Assembly: GCA_030613915.1 (NCBI GenBank)
Contig: JAUWKY010000131.1
Coordinates: 1-6,730, forward strand
Direction of reading: 5' to 3'
From: Syntrophobacterales bacterium
GTDB taxonomy: Bacteria > Desulfobacterota > Syntrophobacteria > BM002
Length of the DNA: 6,730 nucleotides
The notes under the pieces are model-generated. The model worked only from the letters and a program-made list of their open reading frames with translations, did no database searches and had not been told where the DNA came from. Positions 1 through 4,699 of this stretch are shown piece by piece. The translations under genes were made by a program, and so were the position numbers. How positions within the stretch are numbered: position 1 is the stretch's first letter; every line of letters begins with the position of its first letter.

Positions 1-224
1 TGGGCTGGCCCTTTCCGGCCGGCATGCTGCTTCTGGAAAATTGGTCACGAGGCCTGCTTCCCTGGGCCTGGGGTATAAACGGCTTTGCCTCTGTAGCAGC
101 CGCCCCGCTCACTATACTGCTGGCAATGTCTTTGGGCTTCCGGCTGGTCCTGGCTCTGGCGGTTATGGCATACTTGTTGGCAGTGGTCTTGGCTCTGAGG
201 GTGGGATGGAGTGAACAACAGTGA
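1..224 (+). CDS. C-terminal end of a spermidine-synthase-like multi-pass membrane protein (partial)
   Basis: The reading frame is open from the left edge (first full codon at base 3) to a TGA at 222-224, giving 73 visible residues. They start GWPFPAG and contain LLPWAWGINGFASV, then two hydrophobic stretches (visible residues about 19-43 and 46-67) and a short polar tail, WSEQQ. The PWAWGINGF..SV pattern followed by alternating hydrophobic helices is what I know from the C-terminus of bacterial proteins that join a polyamine aminopropyltransferase-like domain to a transporter-like membrane region. The catalytic part lies outside the window, so activity cannot be judged. An internal ATG at 24 is very unlikely to be the start, because the frame and the family pattern continue upstream of it. 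The family call is by recognition of the motif only. Confidence 0.7.
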   Translation, partial: GWPFPAGMLLLENWSRGLLPWAWGINGFASVAAAPLTILLAMSLGFRLVLALAVMAYLLAVVLALRVGWSEQQ

Positions 225-245
225 GTGGCTTATCATCATGTGTAC

Positions 246-274
246 TGGACAGCCGCGGTCGTAGATCCCATAAA
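246..274 (+). promoter_or_regulatory. possible sigma-70 promoter for the PagL-like gene
   Basis: A -35-like TGGACA (246-251, 5 of 6 consensus bases) lies 17 bp before a -10-like CATAAA (269-274, 4 of 6). A start near 281 would give a leader of about 38 nt before the ATG at 319 and only about 5 nt before the alternative TTG at 286, which favours the ATG. Pattern match only. Confidence 0.3.
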
Positions 275-318
275 TTACCGTTGCATTGTCGGCCGTCGTG
301 TACAGGCGCAGAGACACC

Positions 319-858
319 ATGCGATTTAAGACTATCTGGTTGATACTGCTGCTGTTGCTGAGCATCTTCTCGCCCCAACCGGGCAGCGCCGAGGAAACGG
401 ACTGGATCGCGGTTGGTCTTCGAGCGGGTCTATCTGCGACACACAGGAATGAAGATTTTAAGCAATATGAGGTGTTTGCGACCTATGGGCTGCCATGGAG
501 TTGGGGACTAGCCCCAGGTTGGTTTTTGAGTACGAGGATTCACCTCTCTGCTGGTGCTCTTAGGGGTGGAGGGGAAACAGGTTTCATTGGCTCGGTCGGT
601 CCGAGCATTGAACTGAGTATGGTTCGCGGCCTAATTTTGCTGGACGGAGGGATCAGTGCTGCACTTCTGAGTAAGCATGAGTTCGGCCAGGAGGACTTTG
701 GGGGGCCCATTCAATTTGTGAGTCATATGGGCATAAGTTTCAAACTCGGTGCTAATCTGGGTGTGGGATATCGGTTCCAGCACATGTCCAACGCGAGCAT
801 CTATAATCAGAATCCAGGCTTGGAGCTTCACGTGCTTGAGCTAAGTTATTTCTTCTAA
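319..858 (+). CDS. pagL: PagL-family lipid A 3-O-deacylase, outer-membrane beta-barrel
   Basis: The protein is 179 residues from the ATG at 319. It starts MRFKTIW followed by a Leu-rich core, and a signal-peptide cleavage is likely after GSA (residue 24). The remainder has alternating beta-strand patterns and ends in SYFF, an aromatic C-terminus typical of outer-membrane barrels. Near the end is YRFQHMSNA followed by NPGLE. This matches the PagL active site: His155, Ser157 and Glu169 have exactly the spacing of Pseudomonas aeruginosa PagL (His126, Ser128, Glu140), and the Asn-Ala after Ser is also kept. PagL enzymes remove the 3-linked acyl chain of lipid A in the outer membrane, which alters LPS recognition and permeability. 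An upstream in-frame TTG at 286 would add 11 residues (SAVVYRRRD...) before the signal peptide and is less likely. No strong Shine-Dalgarno sequence is visible. The gene follows the membrane-protein gene by 94 bp on the same strand. Low sequence identity across this family is normal, so the triad is the main evidence. Confidence 0.85.
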   Translation: MRFKTIWLILLLLLSIFSPQPGSAEETDWIAVGLRAGLSATHRNEDFKQYEVFATYGLPWSWGLAPGWFLSTRIHLSAGALRGGGETGFIGSVGPSIELSMVRGLILLDGGISAALLSKHEFGQEDFGGPIQFVSHMGISFKLGANLGVGYRFQHMSNASIYNQNPGLELHVLELSYFF

Positions 859-1036
859 TCAGTTTCGGCCCAATTCAACTTCTATAGTGATATTTTGACA
901 AGTTGCAAAGGGACTGTATTGCGAAATTTCGACTGCGCTAACTACTTAAAATCTACCATGTATTTCCTCTGATTACTAATCTGGCGACCAGTATTCCATT
1001 TAACGCGGTCTCCTCCAGAGCAATCCTTACTAAATC

Positions 1037-1058
1037 GTAATCTTTTGGTAATCTTTTG
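1037..1058 (+). repeat. perfect 11-bp tandem direct repeat
   Basis: GTAATCTTTTG occurs at 1037-1047 and again at 1048-1058 with no gap. An 11-bp period is about one helical turn and is the layout bound by OmpR/PhoB-type response regulators, so this could be an activator site. It ends 63 bp before the -35 element at 1122. The role is inference. Confidence 0.6.
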
Positions 1059-1121
1059 ATAAGCTTCTAGTTTGTACTATGAATAAAACTCATCGAAATT
1101 TTAGTCGCCGTGAACTGCGAA

Positions 1122-1150
1122 TTGACGAATATTGCTATTATTACTATAAT
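1122..1150 (+). promoter_or_regulatory. strong sigma-70 promoter for the 1304 barrel gene
   Basis: TTGACG (1122-1127, 5 of 6 consensus bases) and TATAAT (1145-1150, 6 of 6) are separated by exactly 17 bp. This is the best promoter match in the window. A start near 1157 would give a leader of about 147 nt before the ATG at 1304. The -10 box lies within the left half of an inverted repeat. Confidence 0.7.
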
Positions 1151-1170
1151 ATCAATATGTTATAGTAATA
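1139..1170. promoter_or_regulatory. operator-like inverted repeat over the -10 box and start site
   Basis: The arms TATTACTATAA (1139-1149) and TTATAGTAATA (1160-1170) form a perfect 11-bp inverted repeat with a 10-bp centre. The centre can add two A-T pairs and one G-T pair. The dyad centre at about 1154.5 almost coincides with the predicted transcription start near 1157, and the left arm covers most of the -10 box. A dimeric repressor bound here would block polymerase. As RNA it could form only a weak AT-rich hairpin, and no gene ends nearby, so a terminator is unlikely. Confidence 0.6.
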
Positions 1171-1303
1171 TTTTACCAACTCGTTGAATCCCAGCCGAGT
1201 GTGAATTAAGGGATGCTATCCGAACTTTAGCCCTCAGAGGATTGCACTTGACTTCAATTGCCTTGCTAACCCCAAATCCTCAAAAAAAGAAAGGAGAGTG
1301 TCC

Positions 1304-1798
1304 ATGACCAGACTTTTTGTTACTATCGTCGTGACATTCGCTTTAATCTCTGGAACTGCACTAGCACAGAGCACACTGGCAGAAAGAGGACCATTTGGAG
1401 TGGGAGCGATGTATGGTATGTCAGGTCCTAACCCTAGGTATCTTGCAGGTATTAGCGCTAAGTATTTTCTGGATGAGACCCATGCATTTGACGGTGCTAT
1501 CCTCCGGCGCCTCAGTTCAAAAGACGACTGGTATATTTGGGCAGACTACCTATATCATTTCCGTTCGCTGATTACAGTTGAGCAAGGCGAATTGCCAGTC
1601 TACTTGGGCATTGGCGGAAGACTAAAGCTTCAAGAGAGCAACGAGGATAAATTCGGGATTCGATTTCCCGTGGGCCTGGCTTATGAATTTGCAGGCGTGC
1701 CTGTTGATGTCTTTCTTGAAGTTGTACCAATATGGGACGTGGCGCTCAGCTATGATTTTGATCTCGAAGGAGGTTTCGGCGTTAGATTTTATTTCTAG
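1304..1798 (+). CDS. small outer-membrane beta-barrel protein, function unknown
   Basis: The protein is 164 residues. The start is the ATG at 1304: a clear AAGGAGAG (1291-1298) precedes it, with 7 nt between AGGAG and the ATG. A GTG at 1298 lies inside that site and is rejected. Residues 1-21 are a signal peptide ending ALA before Gln22. The rest alternates short hydrophobic and polar strands with many aromatic residues (ILRRLSSKDDWYIWADYLYHF; VYLGIGGRLKL; FGIRFPVGLAYEF; VDVFLEVVPIWDV) and ends GGFGVRFYF. The terminal Phe and the GGxGxRFYF ending are typical of 8-stranded outer-membrane barrels in the OmpA-barrel or DUF3996-like group. There is no OmpA peptidoglycan-binding domain, so it is a bare barrel, and substrate or partner cannot be inferred. 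It is the second outer-membrane barrel gene in a row, but a 445-bp gap and its own dyad-covered promoter point to separate regulation. It converges on serA. Confidence 0.8.
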   Translation: MTRLFVTIVVTFALISGTALAQSTLAERGPFGVGAMYGMSGPNPRYLAGISAKYFLDETHAFDGAILRRLSSKDDWYIWADYLYHFRSLITVEQGELPVYLGIGGRLKLQESNEDKFGIRFPVGLAYEFAGVPVDVFLEVVPIWDVALSYDFDLEGGFGVRFYF

Positions 1799-1800
1799 CT

Positions 1801-1814
1801 TTGCCTATCGGCAA
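1801..1814. terminator. weak hairpin between convergent genes
   Basis: TTGCC and GGCAA pair around a TATC loop just after the barrel gene's stop codon, and 40 bp from the end of serA. The stem is only 5 bp with no T-run on either strand, so it is at best a weak terminator. Confidence 0.25.
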
Positions 1815-1853
1815 CATGGAATGAGGATCAGACTTTGACTAATGACTTCGAGA

Positions 1854-3434
1854 CTAAACCTCTATTTCCGTTACCTCGATGATATCCTCGTATTCCTTCA
1901 GGGCCTGGAGCACGGCCGAGGTTACAGGATGGTCAATGGTGACCAGACAGATGGCCGTTCCTTTGCTGCGAATTCGGCTCAGATGCATGTCTGCAATGTT
2001 GACCTGATGGTCACCCAGAGTCGTGCCAATAAAGCCAATGACACCAGGACGGTCGTGATTGGAGATGAGCAGCATGCGTCCCTCCAAGGAAGCTTCCACG
2101 CGATAGTCATCTATCCCGACAATCCGACATTCCGGTGTCGGGAAAACCGTGCCGGCAACTCGAAATTGACCTTGGTCGGTGACCACTGCTAAGGTAATCA
2201 GTCCTGCATATCCTCTCGCCTCGGAAGTGGTGGCGATTTCCACTTGGATTCCCCGGTTCCGCATGATAACCGGCGCATTCACCAGGTTGACTTCTTCGCC
2301 CAAGCCCCGCTCCAGAAAACCCTTCTGGGCCGCATTGGTTACCGGTGCCAACTCCAATTCTCGCAGATCACCACCATAGCTTATCTTCAGGTGACGGACG
2401 TTGCCCTGAAAATACATGGAGAGGAAATGACCCAGTCGTTCGGCCAGTCGCATGTAAGGTTGTATTTGCTCAATCATCTTGGGGCTCATGGAGGGCATAT
2501 TCACCGCGTTCCTGATCAACCCATTTTGCAGGTAATCCACCATCTGTTCAGCAATGGCAACGGCCACATTCATCTGCGCCTGTTCGCTGGAAGCGCCCAG
2601 GTGGGGCGTAGCTATGACCTGAGGCAGGGTAAGAAGTGGGTTGCCAACCGGCGGCTCTTGCGAGAAAACATCCAGGGCTGCCCCTGCTACTTTCTTTTTC
2701 TTTATGGCCTCGTAAAGGGCCGACTCATCGATGATCCCCCCTCTAGCGCAGTTGACGATGCGCACCCCCCGTTTCATCATTTTAAAGGCGGCTTCGTCCA
2801 GCAGTCCCATGGTCTCTTTGGTGAATGGGGTGTGAATGGTGATAAATTGAGACTGCCGAAAGAGCTTCTGTGGAGAGACCAACTCCACTCCGAGTTTGGC
2901 GGCCACATCTTCTGAGACATAAGGATCGAACGCCAGCACCCTCATTCTCATACCGAGGGCTCGATTCGCCACAATGGAGCCAATACGGCCCAAACCGATT
3001 ATGCCCAGGGTTTGATTGTAGAGCTCGGTGCCTACGAACTTTTTCTTTTCCCATTTACCAGCCCGCACGGACTCGTCCGCCCGGGGAATGTGCCTGGCGA
3101 GCGCCAACATAAGGGCCATTGCATGTTCAGCAGCGGCCACAGCATTGGCTCCAGGGGTGTTCATCACCAGCACGCCGCGCTCGGTTGCCGCCTCGATGTC
3201 TATGTTGTCTACACCAATGCCTGCCCGACCGATCACGCGTAGACGGGATGCTTGCTTAAGAACTTTCCGCCCGATCTTCGTACGACTACGTATCACCACG
3301 CCGTCGCAGTCAGGGATCACATCCAGCAATTCCTCGGGCTCAATCTTCTTACGAACCTCCACCTCAAGATTCTTGACCTTTTGAAAAATCTTCACTCCCT
3401 GCTGACGCAGACCGTCGCAAATCAGAACCCGCAT
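1854..3434 (-). CDS. serA: D-3-phosphoglycerate dehydrogenase (long, type 1 form)
   Basis: SerA oxidises 3-phosphoglycerate to 3-phosphohydroxypyruvate with NAD+, the first committed step of serine synthesis, in the cytosol. The 526-residue length is that of the long form with an extra allosteric substrate-binding domain. In order: a substrate-binding half (residues 1-100); a Rossmann NAD domain with GLGRIG at 147-152 and the adenosine-ribose Asp at 170 (AFDPY); and the catalytic Arg231 (CARGG), Glu260 (SQEPP) and His278 (TPHLGASS). The intervening allosteric domain covers about 315-450, and a C-terminal ACT domain (about 455-526, from ISNHDRPGVIG) is the usual site for serine feedback. All key residues are present, with no frameshift. 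The start is fixed by AGGAGGAG (complement of 3441-3448) 6 nt before the ATG. It stands alone, with no serB or serC beside it, and is divergent from the 3638 gene. Several open frames on the opposite strand are shadows of this gene. Confidence 0.97.
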   Translation of the reverse strand: MRVLICDGLRQQGVKIFQKVKNLEVEVRKKIEPEELLDVIPDCDGVVIRSRTKIGRKVLKQASRLRVIGRAGIGVDNIDIEAATERGVLVMNTPGANAVAAAEHAMALMLALARHIPRADESVRAGKWEKKKFVGTELYNQTLGIIGLGRIGSIVANRALGMRMRVLAFDPYVSEDVAAKLGVELVSPQKLFRQSQFITIHTPFTKETMGLLDEAAFKMMKRGVRIVNCARGGIIDESALYEAIKKKKVAGAALDVFSQEPPVGNPLLTLPQVIATPHLGASSEQAQMNVAVAIAEQMVDYLQNGLIRNAVNMPSMSPKMIEQIQPYMRLAERLGHFLSMYFQGNVRHLKISYGGDLRELELAPVTNAAQKGFLERGLGEEVNLVNAPVIMRNRGIQVEIATTSEARGYAGLITLAVVTDQGQFRVAGTVFPTPECRIVGIDDYRVEASLEGRMLLISNHDRPGVIGFIGTTLGDHQVNIADMHLSRIRSKGTAICLVTIDHPVTSAVLQALKEYEDIIEVTEIEV

Positions 3435-3466
3435 AGAAGTCTCCTCCTCAGCCTAATATCGTGCAC

Positions 3467-3495
3467 ATGTTAGGAAGATCATTGTCAGAAGGCAA
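3467..3495 (-). promoter_or_regulatory. possible serA promoter
   Basis: On the minus strand TTGCCT (complement of 3490-3495, 4 of 6 consensus bases) and TAACAT (complement of 3467-3472, 4 of 6) are 17 bp apart. The predicted start near 3460 would give a leader of about 25 nt that carries the serA ribosome binding site. Confidence 0.35.
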
Positions 3496-3524
3496 GCGAA
3501 TAATGAAGTGCATCTGCAAGGATA

Positions 3525-3541
3525 TAGCCAGGATATTTCAT
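3525..3541 (+). repeat. 17-bp dispersed repeat, copy 1
   Basis: TAGCCAGGATATTTCAT occurs here on the + strand and, as an exact match, on the minus strand at 5196-5212. A partial copy (TAGCCCGGATATT) lies at 4580-4592. The preceding bases repeat AGGATAT with an 11-bp period (3519 and 3530). This copy lies where the -35 region of the 3638 gene's promoter would be. Confidence 0.6.
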
Positions 3542-3560
3542 CACTGGATCAAAATCCTTA

Positions 3561-3566
3561 TATAAT
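3561..3566 (+). promoter_or_regulatory. -10 element upstream of the 3638 gene
   Basis: A perfect TATAAT lies 71 bp before the start codon at 3638, implying a start near 3573 and a leader of about 65 nt. No good -35 box sits at the right distance (TCATCA at 17 bp or TTCATC at 18 bp), so the promoter may need an activator. Confidence 0.45.
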
Positions 3567-3607
3567 TTAGGCGACTATGCTAGAATTCCAGTGTTTGTTC
3601 ACGCAAG

Positions 3608-3621
3608 GGTGTCGCGACACC
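3608..3621. promoter_or_regulatory. 14-bp perfect palindrome before the ribosome binding site
   Basis: GGTGTCGCGACACC is its own reverse complement. It ends 2 bp before the AAAGGAGGT ribosome binding site (3624-3632) and lies in the predicted leader. It could be an operator for a dimeric protein, or an RNA stem of 5 bp with a CGCG loop next to the ribosome site. Confidence 0.5.
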
Positions 3622-3637
3622 GTAAAGGAGGTTAAAA

Positions 3638-3859
3638 ATGGCACCATTATTCGAGACGGGAAAGACCTACACTTTCTATTTTAGTCGAGAACACGGCGAC
3701 ACCAGCATCACCGGCCAGGTCGTCTCCTACGACCCTCCCCTCGCAAAAATTGAAACAGAGGGTTTGACTCGCATCATCAATTGCTCATCAGCTTATTTTG
3801 TGGAGGCGGTGGCCCGCCTGGAAGACGAGGATCTAGAAGGAGCGGCCCCAGCGAAATAA
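3638..3859 (+). CDS. 73-residue hypothetical protein, possibly an Sm/SH3-like small beta-barrel
   Basis: The start is well supported: AGGAGGT (3626-3632) lies 5 nt before the ATG, close to an ideal ribosome site. The protein has no signal peptide or membrane segment and should be cytosolic. Residues about 6-57 look all-beta: GKTYTFYFS, then SITGQVVSYDPPLAKIE, then TRIINCSSAYFVEAV. The tail (residues 58-73) is acidic and Ala-rich. The pattern of a Gly-x-Val strand, then Y-D, then a short strand ending in Ile-Asn...Phe resembles the Sm fold of Hfq-like RNA-binding proteins, but I cannot confirm homology and no catalytic residue is apparent. A lone Cys lies at about residue 49. The gene is divergent from serA and 128 bp upstream of the zinc-ribbon gene on the same strand, so the two may be co-transcribed. 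Confidence 0.75.
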   Translation: MAPLFETGKTYTFYFSREHGDTSITGQVVSYDPPLAKIETEGLTRIINCSSAYFVEAVARLEDEDLEGAAPAK

Positions 3860-3881
3860 CAAATCCTGAAATACAGATGTG

Positions 3882-3909
3882 GGATGGGGGATTGCGGATT
3901 GCGGATTTG
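3882..3909 (+). repeat. four-unit 7-bp tandem repeat
   Basis: The units read GGATGGG, GGATTGC, GGATTGC and GGATTTG in direct contact. The two middle units are identical. Seven-base GGATTGC arrays of this kind are scattered between genes in some bacterial genomes. The array lies in the gap between the 3638 gene and the zinc-ribbon gene. Confidence 0.6.
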
Positions 3910-3952
3910 TCCTTCGGACTCCCACCCTTCGGGCGGGTTCCCGGTTTGGGAA
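3909..3952 (+). repeat. three adjacent short hairpins
   Basis: Three stem-loops follow each other almost without gap: GTCC-TTC-GGAC (3909-3919), CCCACCC-TTC-GGGCGGG with one internal mismatch (3921-3937), and TTCCC-GGTTT-GGGAA (3938-3952). CCTTCGG occurs in both of the first two. There is no T-run, so this is not a standard terminator. It could be a repetitive extragenic element or an RNA structure protecting or separating the flanking messages. Confidence 0.5.
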
Positions 3953-3987
3953 GGCATAGGGCATGGAGCCAGGAGAAATAAGTCCAG

Positions 3988-4299
3988 ATGGTTTTTATTG
4001 GAGGCATTGGCCCCAGAAGGAAAAAACTTGAGGGCCTACCACGCATCTGCTCCAATTGTGGCTTGAGTCAGGCGTATCTAGTTCGCACGGATGACTACTT
4101 ATCCCTTTTCTTTATACCCATTTTTCGTGTTCGCAAGGGCCAGTCTTTTGTCGAATGTGAGCGATGTGGTCATATCGCCGACGAAACGGGCAAGGTTTAT
4201 CCTGCCAGAACGGATCTGCAGGCAATCCGGTGCCACCGTTGCGGCGAGACTATTGAGAAGGGGTTCAACTACTGCCCACATTGCGGCGCGGAACGCTAG
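3988..4299 (+). CDS. double zinc-ribbon protein
   Basis: This 103-residue protein has four CxxC pairs: Cys21/24, Cys57/60, Cys82/85 and Cys96/99. The first two pairs enclose YLVRTDDYLSLFFIPIF and likely form one zinc ribbon. The last two pairs (RCHRCG...YCPHCG) form a second, compact one. The start, FIGGIGPRRKKL, and the FFIPIF segment match a known family of small bacterial zinc-ribbon proteins of unknown role. Such ribbons bind structural zinc and usually mediate protein or nucleic-acid contacts, and nothing here suggests an enzyme. The hydrophobic FFIPIF stretch is too short for a membrane helix. An AGGAG (3971-3975) lies about 12 nt before the ATG, rather far, but the start fits the family. 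It may be transcribed with the 3638 gene and ends before a strong bidirectional terminator. Confidence 0.85.
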   Translation: MVFIGGIGPRRKKLEGLPRICSNCGLSQAYLVRTDDYLSLFFIPIFRVRKGQSFVECERCGHIADETGKVYPARTDLQAIRCHRCGETIEKGFNYCPHCGAER

Positions 4300-4310
4300 A
4301 AACGGACTCT

Positions 4311-4337
4311 CACAGAGATCACAGAGAACTCAGAGAG
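4311..4337 (+). repeat. three-unit 9-bp tandem repeat
   Basis: CACAGAGAT, CACAGAGAA and CTCAGAGAG are adjacent, directly after the zinc-ribbon gene. Arrays of CACAGAGA-type units are familiar as dispersed intergenic repeats in several bacterial genomes. A small hairpin, GAGCCC-GCA-GGGCTC, follows at 4335-4349. Confidence 0.55.
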
Positions 4338-4370
4338 CCCGCAGGGCTCGGGCGAGAAATCTAATGAAAA

Positions 4371-4397
4371 ACGCCACTGCCGGAAAGGCAGTGGCGT
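4371..4397. terminator. bidirectional intrinsic terminator
   Basis: ACGCCACTGCC (4371-4381) and GGCAGTGGCGT (4387-4397) form a perfect 11-bp stem around GGAAA. On the minus strand the stem runs directly into TTTTT, a good intrinsic terminator for the 37-residue gene and possibly the DUF2784 gene. On the plus strand a looser tail (CTGTGGTTTTCTGGTTTTT) follows, serving the zinc-ribbon gene. Confidence 0.85.
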
Positions 4398-4439
4398 CTG
4401 TGGTTTTCTGGTTTTTAAATTACCTAAATTTGAAACTCA

Positions 4440-4553
4440 TCAACACTCATGAGGCTCCAAATTCTTGCGTACTTCCGCACAGCATTTTTCATCCTTTACA
4501 CAAAGCATACGGTCATCCTCAGTAACAACCATACAGCGACAGATCTCTTCCAT
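4440..4553 (-). CDS. 37-residue Cys-rich hypothetical protein
   Basis: The protein starts MEEICRCMVV and ends KNLEPHEC. The start is the ATG complementary to 4551-4553, with AAGGGGG (complement of 4562-4568) 8 nt upstream. The frame stays open 32 codons further upstream, but that part crosses the likely promoter. Six Cys residues in 37 (5, 7, 18, 24, 25 and 37) suggest metal binding or disulfides. The rest is mostly charged (Glu, Asp, Lys, Arg) with no signal peptide, so a cytosolic metal-binding or redox role is possible. I recognise no family. Support for it being a gene is the ribosome site, a promoter-like sequence at the right distance and a strong terminator just after it (stop at 4440, stem from 4397). 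Its small size keeps confidence moderate. Confidence 0.6.
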   Translation of the reverse strand: MEEICRCMVVTEDDRMLCVKDEKCCAEVRKNLEPHEC

Positions 4554-4579
4554 TAGACTCGCCCCCTTTCTCAGGTGTC

Positions 4580-4592
4580 TAGCCCGGATATT
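4580..4592 (+). repeat. dispersed repeat, copy 2 (partial)
   Basis: TAGCCCGGATATT matches the first 13 bases of the 17-bp repeat with one change (A to C at position 6). It lies in the leader of the 37-residue gene, at its predicted transcription start. Confidence 0.45.
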
Positions 4593-4598
4593 ATTTTG

Positions 4599-4626
4599 AA
4601 TATAAGGCTGAATTCTTAGAGTGCAA
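4599..4626 (-). promoter_or_regulatory. possible promoter of the 37-residue gene
   Basis: On the minus strand TATATT (complement of 4599-4604, 5 of 6 bases of the -10 consensus) lies 16 bp after TTGCAC (complement of 4621-4626, a weak -35). The predicted start is near 4592, giving a leader of about 39 nt. Confidence 0.4.
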
Positions 4627-4645
4627 GGGGTTTGTAAGAAAGGAA

Positions 4646-4697
4646 GCATAGCGCGAAGCGCATAGCGTCATCGATTACTAAGTCATTGCGCTATGCG
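4646..4697. repeat. CGCATAGCG repeat cluster with two alternative stems
   Basis: GCATAGCG occurs at 4646-4653 and 4660-4667, and its inverse CGCTATGC at 4689-4696. The right copy can pair with either left copy: with 4659-4667 (9 bp, 21-nt loop) or with 4646-4654 (9 bp, 33-nt loop). GCGC-GAA-GCGC (4651-4661) can also fold alone. Read on the minus strand it begins 2 nt after the DUF2784 stop codon and is followed by TTCCTTTCTT, so it may act as a terminator or 3'-end stabiliser for that gene. Confidence 0.6.
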
Positions 4698-4699
4698 GC

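Larger units (their letters stand above)
859..1303. other. 445-bp AT-rich intergenic region
   Basis: No credible gene lies between the pagL-like gene and the next barrel gene. From left to right it holds: an isolated perfect TTGACA (895-900) with no good -10 partner; a 10-bp palindrome CGAAATTTCG (922-931); an 11-bp tandem direct repeat (1037-1058); and a near-consensus promoter overlapped by a long inverted repeat (1122-1170). After these comes a leader of about 147 nt reaching the next start codon. Base composition is visibly richer in A and T than in the flanking genes, especially over 1020-1180. No obvious terminator follows the pagL-like gene. Confidence 0.7.

Noticed and set aside
286..318. 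Upstream TTG start for the PagL-like gene
   Set aside because: It would put a basic 11-residue extension before a normal signal peptide, with no ribosome site; the ATG at 319 fits better.
895..931. Perfect TTGACA followed by a 10-bp palindrome, a possible small-RNA promoter
   Set aside because: The best -10 partner (TATTGC at 16 bp) is poor and no terminator or gene follows.
2244..2915. 223-codon open frame on the + strand
   Set aside because: It lies entirely opposite serA, which has all its catalytic motifs; the opposite frame has no recognisable domain. It is a shadow.
3781..3981. 66-codon + strand frame across the end of the 73-residue gene and the repeats
   Set aside because: It overlaps a well-supported gene in another frame and its Gly/Pro/Arg-rich sequence comes from the repeats and hairpins.
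4554..4649. 32-codon N-terminal extension of the Cys-rich protein
   Set aside because: No ribosome site is seen before it, and it crosses a promoter-like element; the internal ATG has a good Shine-Dalgarno sequence.
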